IMG/VR virus record: IMGVR_UViG_3300034072_002211
Coordinates: 124,001 to 188,000 of that record
Source: a virus
Strand: one strand, 5' to 3'
Length of the DNA stretch: 64,000 nucleotides
Shown: positions 48,801 to 56,090 of the stretch, one piece after another
Position numbering within the stretch: position 1 is the first letter of the stretch
How the letters are laid out: the number at the start of each line of letters is the position of its first letter
The notes under the pieces: generated by a model
The model's input: only the letters and a program-made list of their open reading frames with translations
What the model was told of the DNA's origin: nothing
Databases searched by the model: none
Position numbers and translations under genes: made by a program

Positions 48801-49214
48801 CTACCCTTCCTGTTTAGCAGAACTGGTGAGCATGTCAACCAGTTTTGAGACTGGCATCATCACCGCACTGAAATCCAGCTCGTTGTTCTGCCGGTCGCGG
48901 TAGTCCGGAATGCCGCCGACGTATTGGACGCCATCGTGCTCGCTGTAGTTCACGGGCAGCACCTTGACGATGGCGCGCACCTTCTCCACGTATTCGTTCT
49001 TTAGCCGTTCGAAGGCTCCCTCGACGCGCTCCTCGCGCTCAAGGTTGCGGAAGGCATCCATGGGCTCGGGGATCTTCCAGATTTCCTTGAGCTCGGCCTC
49101 GATCTGCTCGATAGCCTTCTCGCCTTCCTCCAGCGTCTCGAACGCGAGGATGACGTCATTGCTGTAGGAGTCGTAGGACCCTGAGGCCATGTAGACGAGG
49201 CAAACTTCCTTCAT
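48801..49214 (-). CDS. Unknown 137-residue protein
   Basis: ATG 49214 after GGAGGCTTGAAC. Strand VCLVYMASGSYD then a long Glu-rich helix (EEGEKAIEQIEAELKEIW), mixed alpha/beta. The 3' end covers the promoter 48811-48838 of the next gene. Confidence 0.75.
   Translation of the reverse strand: MKEVCLVYMASGSYDSYSNDVILAFETLEEGEKAIEQIEAELKEIWKIPEPMDAFRNLEREERVEGAFERLKNEYVEKVRAIVKVLPVNYSEHDGVQYVGGIPDYRDRQNNELDFSAVMMPVSKLVDMLTSSAKQEG
48811..48838 (-). promoter_or_regulatory. Promoter with operator-like repeat
   Basis: AACTGG-TTGACA (48838-48833), spacer with CACCAGTT, -10 TAAACA (48816-48811). It lies inside the 3' end of the upstream gene. Confidence 0.78.
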
Positions 49215-49216
49215 GT

Positions 49217-49513
49217 TCAAGCCTCCTTCTGGGCCAGGTAATCCTCGAGGGAGCACCAGACCATAACGGAACAGTAACGCTCGACCTTGCGGGCGCGCGC
49301 GGCATAGTAGGCCTCGACGAACTTGAAACCCACCTGACGGCAGTCATATTCGTCGAGCCGGCTGACGTTACGCCAGCCCATATCGCGCATTGTGGACTTG
49401 ACATCCTCGAGGCGGTTGGCAAGCCAGGTGTTGCCCTGCCGGTCGGTGTAGCGACATGCGCTCTTCTCGAGAGCGGCTTGAATGCCTGCCTTCAGCTTTG
49501 CGTCAATGTCCAC
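49217..49513 (-). CDS. Small unknown protein
   Basis: 98 residues, GTG 49513 after GAGGAGATCGACA. Contains CRYTDRQGNTWLANR and a basic, aromatic C-terminus (YYAARARKVERY). No family recognised. Confidence 0.75.
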   Translation of the reverse strand: MDIDAKLKAGIQAALEKSACRYTDRQGNTWLANRLEDVKSTMRDMGWRNVSRLDEYDCRQVGFKFVEAYYAARARKVERYCSVMVWCSLEDYLAQKEA

Positions 49514-49539
49514 TGTCGATCTCCTCATCTGTTGTCCTG

Positions 49540-49567
49540 TTTCTAACAGAACAGGTGAGGTTGTCAA
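49540..49567 (-). promoter_or_regulatory. Promoter, CTGG-TTGACA-N16-TAGAAA
   Basis: -35 TTGACA (49567-49562), -10 TAGAAA (49545-49540); spacer contains CTCACCTGTT. Confidence 0.75.
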
Positions 49568-49812
49568 CCAGCTTCTGGATCTTTGCCCCACTTTAGCTGA
49601 ATCAGTGCTGCGAAACCTCGGTCGTCCGCAGGGACGTTGATGGCGAAGTTGCCCAAACAAGCCGAGCAAACAAGCTCAGTCAGCTCGTTGTTGGCATCGT
49701 CTTCCAAGCCGACGACATAGGTGATATCACCATGCGAGATCACAAATTCAACGAACTCGATTATCTCATCAGTTGTGATTCGACGAATGGGTATGGTGAC
49801 GAACTCACTCAC
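49564..49812 (-). CDS. FKLTWGG-family protein (IQLKWG end)
   Basis: 82 residues from GTG 49812, overlapping the upstream stop as GTGA. Helix EIIEFVEFVISHGDITY; end GFAALIQLKWGKDPEAG. An isolated member pair far from the main arrays. Confidence 0.74.
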   Translation of the reverse strand: MSEFVTIPIRRITTDEIIEFVEFVISHGDITYVVGLEDDANNELTELVCSACLGNFAINVPADDRGFAALIQLKWGKDPEAG

Positions 49813-50087
49813 CCCCACTTGACCTTACAATATAGGATTTCTCGGGTCATACGCGCAGGCAAAGTCACCAGGGCCCTGCGGGACTCGAGGAAGTGATCCA
49901 GGGCTCTCTGGGCGTCCTCTGGGGTCCACAGAATGCCAGGCAGAGCCGTGAGCCAAGTGTGGAGAGCGTGACACTCATCTAGCTCAAGGAGCCTGGTCTT
50001 GACCTCGATAGACTCCTCGGGCTCAACGCTGTTTTCGGCGTCGGCCATCATCTCGCGCATCTCCTCCAAGGTGATGGCGCGGCTCAC
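49809..50087 (-). CDS. FKLTWGG-family protein (CKVKWG end)
   Basis: 92 residues, ATG 50087 (ATGA). Helix CHALHTWLTALPGILWTPE; end ARMTREILYCKVKWG. The N-terminal 30 residues are an extra acidic segment. Confidence 0.75.
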   Translation of the reverse strand: MSRAITLEEMREMMADAENSVEPEESIEVKTRLLELDECHALHTWLTALPGILWTPEDAQRALDHFLESRRALVTLPARMTREILYCKVKWG

Positions 50088-50383
50088 TTGTTGAGATCAC
50101 TCTTGCTGAGCTTCTTGCCGACCGCGGGACCGCCGCGCAGGTAGGTGAACTCACCCTTGCCCTTGACATGCTCAGTCTTGGCTTGGTTGTCCCAGGTGAT
50201 GATCAGAGTGCCATTGCTGGTCTCCTTCTCGTCAACTTGGAAGCGGATGTTGGTCCACTGGATACGCTCCAAATGGGCGCGGGCTTCCTCTTCGGTTTGC
50301 CACTTGTAGGAAGCACCGTCGCGGACGCCGCCGACCACAATGTGTTCAGAACCGCTGAGACTCACTGCCAAGGCGCGAATCAC
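50084..50383 (-). CDS. Small unknown protein
   Basis: 99 residues, ATGA-coupled. Beta-rich with a Gly/Lys-rich end (YLRGGPAVGKKLSKSDLNK). Part of a seven-gene operon that runs from 51584 down to 49564. Confidence 0.75.
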   Translation of the reverse strand: MIRALAVSLSGSEHIVVGGVRDGASYKWQTEEEARAHLERIQWTNIRFQVDEKETSNGTLIITWDNQAKTEHVKGKGEFTYLRGGPAVGKKLSKSDLNK

Positions 50384-50721
50384 TTCTGGCCACTCCTGAC
50401 AAGATGATACTCCATCGCCTTTTCAGGCGTGGAAAGACCGCGCATATCGCCCTCACCAACACGATGCTGGTAGCTGGGGAACTGTTCCTGATCATGTGTC
50501 CATGTCTGAACGCGGTAATGGCCAGGGCCGGCACCGATCACTGTCCCGTGACCCATTTCGCCCATACCATAGTGGAACTCAACGAAATCATTGCGCTCAT
50601 AGACGGTTGCTGACTTGTCCTTGATCTCATGGAAGAGACCAATCAACACCTCGTCAGGAATGTCGTCGTATCCGCGAGCCTTGAGGAATGCCTTGGCCGC
50701 GTCCAGTTTTCCAGAGCGCAT
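50380..50721 (-). CDS. Small unknown protein
   Basis: 113 residues, ATG 50721. A helical N-terminus (AKAFLKARGYDDIPDEVL) followed by a beta domain (FVEFHYGMGEMGHGTVIG). No motif recognised. Confidence 0.75.
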   Translation of the reverse strand: MRSGKLDAAKAFLKARGYDDIPDEVLIGLFHEIKDKSATVYERNDFVEFHYGMGEMGHGTVIGAGPGHYRVQTWTHDQEQFPSYQHRVGEGDMRGLSTPEKAMEYHLVRSGQK

Positions 50722-50978
50722 TACTTCACCCGATATTTGTTCTTTGCCAGCTTAGTGGCGAGATCCTCGGCTGTCACCCCCTTTTCATAGTCGAGACCAA
50801 GATCCCTAAGACCATAGGAGTGAATGCGCGACACCGCGTCGTCCTGGCCAGCCTCGGTCTTCTCGGCCAGGCGTTCCATGATAAGGACGCGCCAGCGGGT
50901 GAAGCCCACGTCCTTTTTGCCCTTGTCGTAGCCCGGCGTTTCGTCCCGATGCCAAATGCTCGCTGCGTCAGATGCCAC
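50721..50978 (-). CDS. Small unknown protein
   Basis: 85 residues from GTG 50978, which overlaps the upstream stop; a longer frame upstream would lie wholly inside the neighbouring gene. Contains FTRWRVLIMERLAEKTEAGQ and a basic end (KLAKNKYRVK). Confidence 0.68.
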   Translation of the reverse strand: MASDAASIWHRDETPGYDKGKKDVGFTRWRVLIMERLAEKTEAGQDDAVSRIHSYGLRDLGLDYEKGVTAEDLATKLAKNKYRVK

Positions 50979-51258
50979 GACCGCGTCCCTTTCCGAAAAA
51001 CTTGCCGAAGGCTCCATTGTCGCCGAAGATCTTGTCCATACCTTCGTCCAGATCCTTCCAGGCGCGAGGGTCATTGGACCGCTCTGCGAGGTCATTAGCA
51101 GCTTGGACGCGGGCCTTGAGTTCTGCCAGCTCGCGTTTTGCTTGCTCGCCCTCGGCAAGCAGGCGATAGACTTCTTTAAGCCAGGACCGCTTGACAGTCA
51201 GCTTGCTCTCCGGATCACCGAAGGTCGTGCTTTTGAGAGTTGCCATATCAATGGCCAT
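50968..51258 (-). CDS. Coiled-coil protein with Gly/Arg tail
   Basis: 96 residues, ATG 51258, TAATG-coupled to the MazG-like gene. A long helix (LLAEGEQAKRELAELKARVQ) and the ending FGKFFGKGRGRGI, a basic Gly-Arg tail suited to nucleic-acid contact. Confidence 0.75.
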   Translation of the reverse strand: MAIDMATLKSTTFGDPESKLTVKRSWLKEVYRLLAEGEQAKRELAELKARVQAANDLAERSNDPRAWKDLDEGMDKIFGDNGAFGKFFGKGRGRGI

Positions 51259-51584
51259 TAGTCGATGCTCCGATCACCGTGGACGTTGTGCTGATAACGC
51301 CGCGCCCACTTCTCGCACTTGGCGAGAAGAATTGCGTTGATTTCAGCGTCAGTTATATTTGGACGACTTGTGAAGATCAAGTCCAACATACACGCGATGA
51401 CGTCAATGGCTTCCCCCACGACGCCGTCAGCGCCAGGGTCTTTGCCCTGATCGAGAAGCGTGAGCTCCTCCTCGATCTCAACAATTTCCTTCTTGGCGTG
51501 CTCCACGATGTCCCAGTCGCGGCGACCGTTTTGGATCAAACCAGCGAAGTGGCGCACGATGTCAAGAGGGTTCTGAATATCCAT
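51258..51584 (-). CDS. MazG-like nucleotide pyrophosphohydrolase
   Basis: 108 residues. The two metal-binding helices of the MazG/all-alpha NTP-PPase fold are visible: KKEIVEIEEEL (31-41, acidic residues 33, 36, 39, 40) and GEAIDVIACMLDLI (57-70, Glu58 and Asp61 as ExxD). It would hydrolyse a (d)NTP or alarmone-type nucleotide to the monophosphate; phage MazG proteins are thought to affect host (p)ppGpp or dNTP pools. First gene of the operon, ATG 51584 directly after a perfect inverted repeat. Confidence 0.8.
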   Translation of the reverse strand: MDIQNPLDIVRHFAGLIQNGRRDWDIVEHAKKEIVEIEEELTLLDQGKDPGADGVVGEAIDVIACMLDLIFTSRPNITDAEINAILLAKCEKWARRYQHNVHGDRSID

Positions 51585-51619
51585 AGCCTGTTCCGTAGCA
51601 GGAACAGGCTAGGAGTCAA
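51585..51619 (-). promoter_or_regulatory. Promoter with perfect 10-bp inverted repeat
   Basis: -35 TTGACT (51619-51614), -10 TACGGA (51597-51592), 16-bp spacer. AGCCTGTTCC (51585-51594) and GGAACAGGCT (51601-51610) form a perfect inverted repeat covering the -10 and part of the spacer, ending at the base before ATG 51584. Confidence 0.65.
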
Positions 51620-51928
51620 TCAGAACATGCTGTCGGCTTCCTCCCGGAAAGCGTTCGAGATTGCCCGATAGAGTCCGCGTTCCAGCTCGACCTTGAAGTC
51701 GATGGTGCAGAGGCTGTTCCAGGACGTGGAACGATCACGCTCCTTGAGCTTGCCCTGCCGGTTGTGGGCCTTGCCGCGCCAGCTGAACATCTTGTGCTGA
51801 TCAGAATCCTGGGCCAGCGTGGCGAGGACCTTGCCCTTGCGACGCACTTCGCCGAAGGTCAGCTCACCGTCCTGAAAAACGCGGGTGTCGAACTCGTCCA
51901 CTAGTCCTTTTGCGAACTTCATGCTCAT
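51620..51928 (-). CDS. Unknown 102-residue protein
   Basis: ATGA overlap with the upstream gene at 51925. Basic and polar with MFSWRGKAHNRQGKLKERDR in the middle. No family recognised. Confidence 0.74.
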   Translation of the reverse strand: MSMKFAKGLVDEFDTRVFQDGELTFGEVRRKGKVLATLAQDSDQHKMFSWRGKAHNRQGKLKERDRSTSWNSLCTIDFKVELERGLYRAISNAFREEADSMF

Positions 51929-52116
51929 GCGAGAGCCTCCTTCTTCTTAGCTTCCAGGGCATCAGCATCTGCGTCAGCCTTTGCCGCAACCCGGAGGTCA
52001 GCGGCCTTGCGCCAGTTACCTTCGGGCCAGAGAGCCGCAGTAGCGCGGAACTCTGCTGCGGTGCGACGATAGTTTGCGATCGCCGTATCCCACTGTTCTG
52101 CAGTTGCCTTTGCCAT
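51925..52116 (-). CDS. Small Ala-rich helical protein
   Basis: 63 residues, ATG 52116 after AAGGAGGCGCAC. Ala/Arg/Lys-rich, nearly all helix (AANYRRTAAEFRATAALW pattern; AADLRVAAKADADADALEAK). Possibly DNA-binding by charge, otherwise unknown. Confidence 0.74.
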   Translation of the reverse strand: MAKATAEQWDTAIANYRRTAAEFRATAALWPEGNWRKAADLRVAAKADADADALEAKKKEALA

Positions 52117-52143
52117 GTGCGCCTCCTTGCTGTCCATGTTCTG

Positions 52144-52171
52144 GTGATACACTCTCACCAGGGTTCGTCAA
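52144..52171 (-). promoter_or_regulatory. Promoter, TTGACG-N16-TATCAC
   Basis: -35 TTGACG (52171-52166) preceded by CTGG, -10 TATCAC (52149-52144); the spacer contains CTGGTGA, the inverse of the usual TCACCAG box. Confidence 0.75.
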
Positions 52172-52214
52172 CCAGAATATTGGATAACTGGAGCCAATAC
52201 TGTAAACTAGAGGC

Positions 52215-52547
52215 ATGACGGAAATCTCATCCAACGATCGTGCCTTTATCAAGGTGTCCAAGGAACTCCAGTGTCTACGCAATGACGCGGCTGCGCTTGA
52301 GAAGCTCAGTCACGGGTTTGCTTACATGAATCAGTCAGCTCGTGACACGTTCAAAGCCTTCAGAGGTGACATGGTTCACAGCCCAGAGTGGGCCGGCCTA
52401 TCAAAGGCTATTGAATTGCTAGGCGCTGCGGGAAAGATGCAGGAAGAGATCAAGAAGATGCGCGAAAGGATCACGCATCTTGAGCGTTTAGTCGAAGCCT
52501 ACATCAAGGGTCAGGATATCGTGGCTACCCGGCTTGCTCAGGACTGA
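52215..52547 (+). CDS. Coiled-coil protein on plus strand
   Basis: 110 residues, ATG 52215 after TAGAGGC. The C-terminal half is a long coiled coil (MQEEIKKMRERITHLERLVE). One of two plus-strand genes in this otherwise leftward region; a possible TTGGAT-N17-TAAACT promoter lies upstream (52180-52208). Its end overlaps the convergent gene by 10 bp. Confidence 0.75.
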   Translation: MTEISSNDRAFIKVSKELQCLRNDAAALEKLSHGFAYMNQSARDTFKAFRGDMVHSPEWAGLSKAIELLGAAGKMQEEIKKMRERITHLERLVEAYIKGQDIVATRLAQD

Positions 52548-52837
52548 GAGACTGCTCTGAGAATCCATTTGGGATAGCCCTCAGGGGTCATCACGATGTC
52601 AGGATAGAGCACGGGATCATTGCCTGTCTCGATCCAACCCGCACCGCCACAGTGGTCGCAGATTGCCCGCTTGCTGCGGAGGCTGACCAGATCCAGTTCA
52701 CGATTCCACTGACCGTGACCCTTACAGGTCGGACACTTCTCGTCCAGGTTTCCCTTGCGGACGGCCTCGGGGATAACATCGAACGCATGAGGAGCGTCTG
52801 GTCCCTCGCAGGTAACAATAATGCTGGCGTGTTTCAT
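52538..52837 (-). CDS. DnaJ-like zinc-finger protein
   Basis: 99 residues, ATG 52837 (ATGA). Two CxxCxGxG motifs, CPTCKGHG (Cys35, Cys38) and CDHCGGAG (Cys60, Cys63), make one zinc centre like the DnaJ cysteine-rich domain. No J domain, so it is a stand-alone finger, possibly a protein- or RNA-binding adaptor. Confidence 0.82.
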   Translation of the reverse strand: MKHASIIVTCEGPDAPHAFDVIPEAVRKGNLDEKCPTCKGHGQWNRELDLVSLRSKRAICDHCGGAGWIETGNDPVLYPDIVMTPEGYPKWILRAVSQS

Positions 52838-53103
52838 TGAGGAGCAATTCCCAATTGTGTGAGGAGGTCGCGGAGGTCAATGGGCGTGCCGCGGAAGAAG
52901 CCGCTCTTGCCCGAGCCGTGCTCCCCCCAGACGTTCAGCTTTTCAGTCACGATCTGAACGCTGTAGCCACCGTCCGCGATCATCGCCTTGACGCCACAGA
53001 ACTCCCAGCCACCTTCGGGTCCCTGCTGGATTGCGCGACCGTCTTGTTGGACGCGACGCTTGATTGCGTCCAACAGTTCCGGAATGCTCTCGTTCAGGAT
53101 CAC
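52834..53103 (-). CDS. Small unknown protein
   Basis: 89 residues from GTG 53103 after GAGGAGGCGCAT. Mixed alpha/beta with GEHGSGKSGFFRGT, which resembles a P-loop only by chance: the flanking strand is missing and it sits near the end. Confidence 0.74.
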   Translation of the reverse strand: MILNESIPELLDAIKRRVQQDGRAIQQGPEGGWEFCGVKAMIADGGYSVQIVTEKLNVWGEHGSGKSGFFRGTPIDLRDLLTQLGIAPQ

Positions 53104-53129
53104 ATGCGCCTCCTCGTTGTTACCAGTAA

Positions 53130-53157
53130 TATCTAGTAGAACTGGTGAGGGTGTCAA
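53130..53157 (-). promoter_or_regulatory. Promoter with operator-like repeat
   Basis: AACTGG-TTGACA (53157-53152), spacer with CACCAGTT, -10 TAGATA (53135-53130). The clearest example of the AACTGGT / ACCAGTT inverted repeat. Confidence 0.8.
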
Positions 53158-53162
53158 CCAGT

Positions 53163-53330
53163 TTAGTAGCCGATCTGGCTCTTGTCACCCTTGTGGTCGC
53201 TGAACAGCTTGATACCCAGGGCACCCAATTGGTCGCGCTTCGCGCGAGCTTCAGCCATGTCGTTGGCCGTAGCCAGAGCTACGTTGGCCGAATTGACGAT
53301 CACGTAAAGCGGGGTCTTGTTCCGGTTCAT
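53163..53330 (-). CDS. Small unknown protein
   Basis: 55 residues, ATG 53330 after GAGGAGCAGAGC. Beta strand (PLYVIVNSANVALATA) followed by a basic helix (MAEARAKRDQLGALGIK). Confidence 0.7.
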   Translation of the reverse strand: MNRNKTPLYVIVNSANVALATANDMAEARAKRDQLGALGIKLFSDHKGDKSQIGY

Positions 53331-53359
53331 GCTCTGCTCCTCTTTGCTCCGATAAACCA

Positions 53360-53387
53360 GGTTTAGCAGAAGAGCAGAGCACGTCAA
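53360..53387 (-). promoter_or_regulatory. Promoter, CTGG-TTGACG-N16-TAAACC
   Basis: -35 TTGACG (53387-53382), -10 TAAACC (53365-53360). Confidence 0.72.
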
Positions 53388-53392
53388 CCAGA

Positions 53393-53920
53393 TTATGCGC
53401 GCTCACGCGCCTTGTCGGCGAAGTCCGGGTCCAGCGTGAGCAGGTCGTGCCCGAGGTCGCGAACGAAAGTGTCCCGACGGTTGGTGCTGTTGATGAGGTC
53501 CGCGCAGGTGCCGCAGTAATAAGCCTGGGTGGAATGGTTATACCAGTAGGCACCCGGAGCCTGGCAAGCCGTGCGGTTGCAGTTCTCGCCCTTGACGCCT
53601 TTGCCGGTGCCCACGGGCTTGTCGGTCTGGAGGTTGTCGATATAGGCCTTGCTCATGTGAGCACCTTCGGGCGTCGTATAGCCGCCCTTGCTGTCATAGC
53701 CCGAGCCGGCGGTGCGAACGCGCGTCATCGCCTCGCTGATCTTCTGTGCGGCCTCAGCCGAACGGTCACGATAGCTCAGGTTGGGCTTGTGCTTGCTGCC
53801 GGCCATTGCGGCCCGAAGGTCATCGCGACCACTGAACGAACTGGTGAGGCCGGTGCTGTGGGGCTGATCGGCCTTACGGCGTGCGGCGTTTCGTGCGATC
53901 TTACGGGCTAGGCTCGACAT
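53393..53920 (-). CDS. Basic protein with four-cysteine zinc site
   Basis: 175 residues, ATG 53920 after CAGGAGACCCT. The N-terminus is strongly basic (SSLARKIARNAARRKADQ). Cys114, Cys119, Cys136 and Cys139 (CNRTAC ... CGTC) form a probable zinc site. A nucleic-acid-binding role is likely but not proven. Confidence 0.76.
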   Translation of the reverse strand: MSSLARKIARNAARRKADQPHSTGLTSSFSGRDDLRAAMAGSKHKPNLSYRDRSAEAAQKISEAMTRVRTAGSGYDSKGGYTTPEGAHMSKAYIDNLQTDKPVGTGKGVKGENCNRTACQAPGAYWYNHSTQAYYCGTCADLINSTNRRDTFVRDLGHDLLTLDPDFADKARERA

Positions 53921-53947
53921 AGGGTCTCCTGTTTGCTGTTGTCACCA

Positions 53948-53975
53948 GCTTTAGCGTGAGACAGGTACGCGTCAA
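53948..53975 (-). promoter_or_regulatory. Promoter, TTGACG-N16-TAAAGC
   Basis: -35 TTGACG (53975-53970) preceded by GTGG, -10 TAAAGC (53953-53948). Confidence 0.7.
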
Positions 53976-54008
53976 CCACTTATTGCTGTCGAGGCAAGAG
54001 CCTTGTAT

Positions 54009-54027
54009 GTGCCTCGATAGGAGGCAC
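54009..54027 (+). promoter_or_regulatory. Hairpin hiding the ribosome site of 54031 gene
   Basis: GTGCCTC (54009-54015), loop GATAG, GAGGCAC (54021-54027): a perfect 7-bp stem that contains the SD AGGAGG (54019-54024) of ATG 54031. GAGGCA also occurs upstream (about 53991) and could pair alternatively with the GTGCCTC arm. Confidence 0.6.
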
Positions 54028-54030
54028 ATT

Positions 54031-54243
54031 ATGAACTGGATCTACAAGCTCAACTGGTGGTATGATGATCAGAACGAACCCAAGCGGTTCATCCTTTTCT
54101 TCCTACCGCTCCTCGTTTTCCTAGGGCTGATCTACCAGCCATGGAGCCCTTCGGTGTCAGGCCTCGGGCTCGCCGGCCTGTGCGGATTCGCGCTTCTGCG
54201 CCTTATTCCGTTTGCTGCTCCTCGGAAGAGGCCTCGTCCTTGA
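54031..54243 (+). CDS. Small membrane protein, plus strand
   Basis: 70 residues, ATG 54031 after GATAGGAGGCACATT. Two transmembrane helices (about 21-36 and 43-60) and a basic C-terminus (APRKRPRP). It overlaps the 3' end of the convergent gene by 41 bp. Confidence 0.75.
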   Translation: MNWIYKLNWWYDDQNEPKRFILFFLPLLVFLGLIYQPWSPSVSGLGLAGLCGFALLRLIPFAAPRKRPRP

Positions 54244-54847
54244 CCCCAAGGACGAGGCCTTCGATCTCGAGGATCGTGCGGCCCTGATATTCCAGGGGCC
54301 ACACGGCCTTGATGATCTCACCGCGCGTCATTCCTTTGAGGGTTTCATAGACTTCCTCACTGGTCATCTCGGCGGTGATGCTGGTGATGAAGCAGGTCTT
54401 GTCGGGCAGGACGCCGATGCCCTGGTCGATCAGGTTGCGGTTGATGACCAGGTTACAGGCGGTCTCCCAGCGCCAATGGTCGACATTTTCGATGGCCTTG
54501 CCGCGGGCAATGGAGCCGAAGATCAGTGACAGCGACATGAATCCTGCGGTGTGGCGCAGCTCAGCCTCGGGCTTGCTGGTCCACCACGCGGGGTTGATCC
54601 AGATCGTCGTACCGTCGGTGCAAATCGCCGCCGTACGCTCGCTGATTTCAACGCGCGTCATAGCCAGCGGACGCACCAGCGACGTATGGCCCGACTTGTC
54701 GAGACCCTCGAGCGTCTTCAGCCAGTTGGTGCGCGCGGCGGTCTTGATCTCAGAAGGAAGATTCTGGTCCAGATCCTCCCAGGAAATCTTTTCCTCGAGG
54801 TAGGTCCGCATCTCCTGGCGGATGTTGTCGCGATCTTGTTCGTCCAT
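54203..54847 (-). CDS. VWA-like metallopeptidase relative (DUF2201-like), active site lost
   Basis: 214 residues, ATG 54847 after GGGAGATCGAC. Residues 55-150 follow the N-terminal metallopeptidase domain of DUF2201 proteins: LAMTRVEISERTAAICTDGT, then TIWINPAWW, then the helix that normally carries HExxH, then WRWETACNLVINRNLIDQG. The helix here reads RHTAGFMSLSLIFGS, so the zinc-binding HExxH is absent. It is probably a non-catalytic relative that keeps the fold. No von Willebrand domain follows; the C-terminus is acidic (EASSEEQQTE). Confidence 0.7.
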   Translation of the reverse strand: MDEQDRDNIRQEMRTYLEEKISWEDLDQNLPSEIKTAARTNWLKTLEGLDKSGHTSLVRPLAMTRVEISERTAAICTDGTTIWINPAWWTSKPEAELRHTAGFMSLSLIFGSIARGKAIENVDHWRWETACNLVINRNLIDQGIGVLPDKTCFITSITAEMTSEEVYETLKGMTRGEIIKAVWPLEYQGRTILEIEGLVLGVKDEASSEEQQTE

Positions 54848-54892
54848 GTCGATCTCCCTAGCGTCAGTCAGCCTTTTGAGCAAACTGGATGA

Positions 54893-55255
54893 TTAGTCCT
54901 GTCCCAGCGCCTCGCTGGAGAAGGGGTGGAGCGTCGCCTCGTATTCGTGGCGCTCGCAATACCACTCGATACCGTCTGCGGTGTGGACACCGTTGATTGC
55001 CGCGTTGCCGCAGGTATCACAGACCTTGTGCTTCATGGGCGAGCGTCCGTCGTGGCGGGGATACTTGGCCCGCTGGTTGCCCTTGCCCCAGCCAATACCC
55101 TGTCCGGGACCGGCGGGGCCACCCTTCTGAACCTGTCGGATAGCCTTACAGGACTTGGAGCAGAACCGTGCCCAACCCCTGTTGCGGTCGGCCACGCGAG
55201 CCGTGAAGGGCTGCTGACACCGCTGACAGTTGTAGGTTGCGGTAGCGCCGGCCAT
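54893..55255 (-). CDS. Double zinc-finger protein
   Basis: 120 residues, ATG 55255 (TAATG). Finger 1: Cys10, Cys13, Cys32, Cys36 (CQRC ... CSKSC). A Gly-rich linker (GGPAGPGQGIGWGKGN) follows. Finger 2: Cys79, Cys82, Cys100, His103. Likely nucleic-acid-binding. Confidence 0.78.
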   Translation of the reverse strand: MAGATATYNCQRCQQPFTARVADRNRGWARFCSKSCKAIRQVQKGGPAGPGQGIGWGKGNQRAKYPRHDGRSPMKHKVCDTCGNAAINGVHTADGIEWYCERHEYEATLHPFSSEALGQD

Positions 55256-55647
55256 TACTTGACCTCCAGCATGATCTGTTGGACGCGCGACATGAACTTC
55301 TGGTTCATGATCGTGCCCATCTTGTCCCAGAACGGGATAGTGAACTCATCCTCGGGATGACGCCAGGTCAGCGTGGGAAAGATCAGGATGTTGCGGAAGC
55401 GCAGCTCGTCCATCTGGCCTACGAAGCACACGAATTCGGTGTGGCTCATATTCTCGCAGCCAGTGACGATGGTCGCGCACCGATCGCGCAGCGCCTCGGG
55501 GTCCTGGCCGTTGACGATCCGCCAGTTGATTCCGTTGAGGGCTTCGGCGATCTGGTCCACAGTTGCGTTGGGGATGAAGATCTTCATCGCGTGGCCCGAA
55601 CAGGTCGCTGAGATCTTGCGGAGGATCTCGGGAGTAATGCTGGTCAT
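55255..55647 (-). CDS. Unknown 130-residue protein
   Basis: ATG 55647 after AAGGAGATCGACCGC. Alpha/beta; contains IFIPNATVDQIAEALNGINW and the terminal FMSRVQQIMLEVK. No family recognised. Confidence 0.74.
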   Translation of the reverse strand: MTSITPEILRKISATCSGHAMKIFIPNATVDQIAEALNGINWRIVNGQDPEALRDRCATIVTGCENMSHTEFVCFVGQMDELRFRNILIFPTLTWRHPEDEFTIPFWDKMGTIMNQKFMSRVQQIMLEVK

Positions 55648-55675
55648 GCGGTCGATCTCCTTTGTTGTTATATCC

Positions 55676-55703
55676 TGAATAACACCAGAGTCCTGGGTGT
55701 CAA
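55676..55703 (-). promoter_or_regulatory. Promoter, AACTGG-TTGACA-N16-TATTCA
   Basis: -35 TTGACA (55703-55698), -10 TATTCA (55681-55676); spacer holds CTGGTGT. Confidence 0.74.
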
Positions 55704-55709
55704 CCAGTT

Positions 55710-56060
55710 TTAGGAGAACTCTCCCGAATAGAAGTAGAAGCCCTCGTCGATCCACTCGTTGCCGCTTTTGGGCCGCTGGGTCTTGGGCTCGATCTTGTTG
55801 GGACCCCAGGGCTTGGTCGTGGCGTCCACGGCCGCCCAGAACTCCTCTGGAGTGTAGGGTGTGTCGTATTCATCAACGATTTGCATGTTGGGCGACATCA
55901 TCGAAATGACGTTGCGCCAGATCTGAACCGTCTTGAAATTCTCGCCCTGGAACATGAAAGTCCAGCCGCCTGCCCGCTTGCCGATGTGGGCATCGTCGAA
56001 CACGCGCTCACCCGTCTGGGTGTTCACGGAAGCCTCACGGATATAGAAGTTGGTGCTCAT
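55710..56060 (-). CDS. Conserved phage-type protein (MSTNFYIREAS)
   Basis: 116 residues, ATG 56060 after AGGATCTC. The pattern MSTNFYIREA ... DDAHIGKRAGGWTFMFQGEN recurs in phages and prophages as a protein of unknown function; there the N-terminus often carries Cys/His zinc ligands, which are missing here. Aromatic-rich C-terminus. Confidence 0.78.
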   Translation of the reverse strand: MSTNFYIREASVNTQTGERVFDDAHIGKRAGGWTFMFQGENFKTVQIWRNVISMMSPNMQIVDEYDTPYTPEEFWAAVDATTKPWGPNKIEPKTQRPKSGNEWIDEGFYFYSGEFS

Positions 56061-56090
56061 GAGATCCTCCGTCTGGTTGCCTATGTTCTG

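Noticed and set aside
52834-53103. P-loop NTPase (GEHGSGKS)
   Set aside because: The motif is near the C-terminus of an 89-residue protein with no preceding strand or Walker B; too small for an NTPase.
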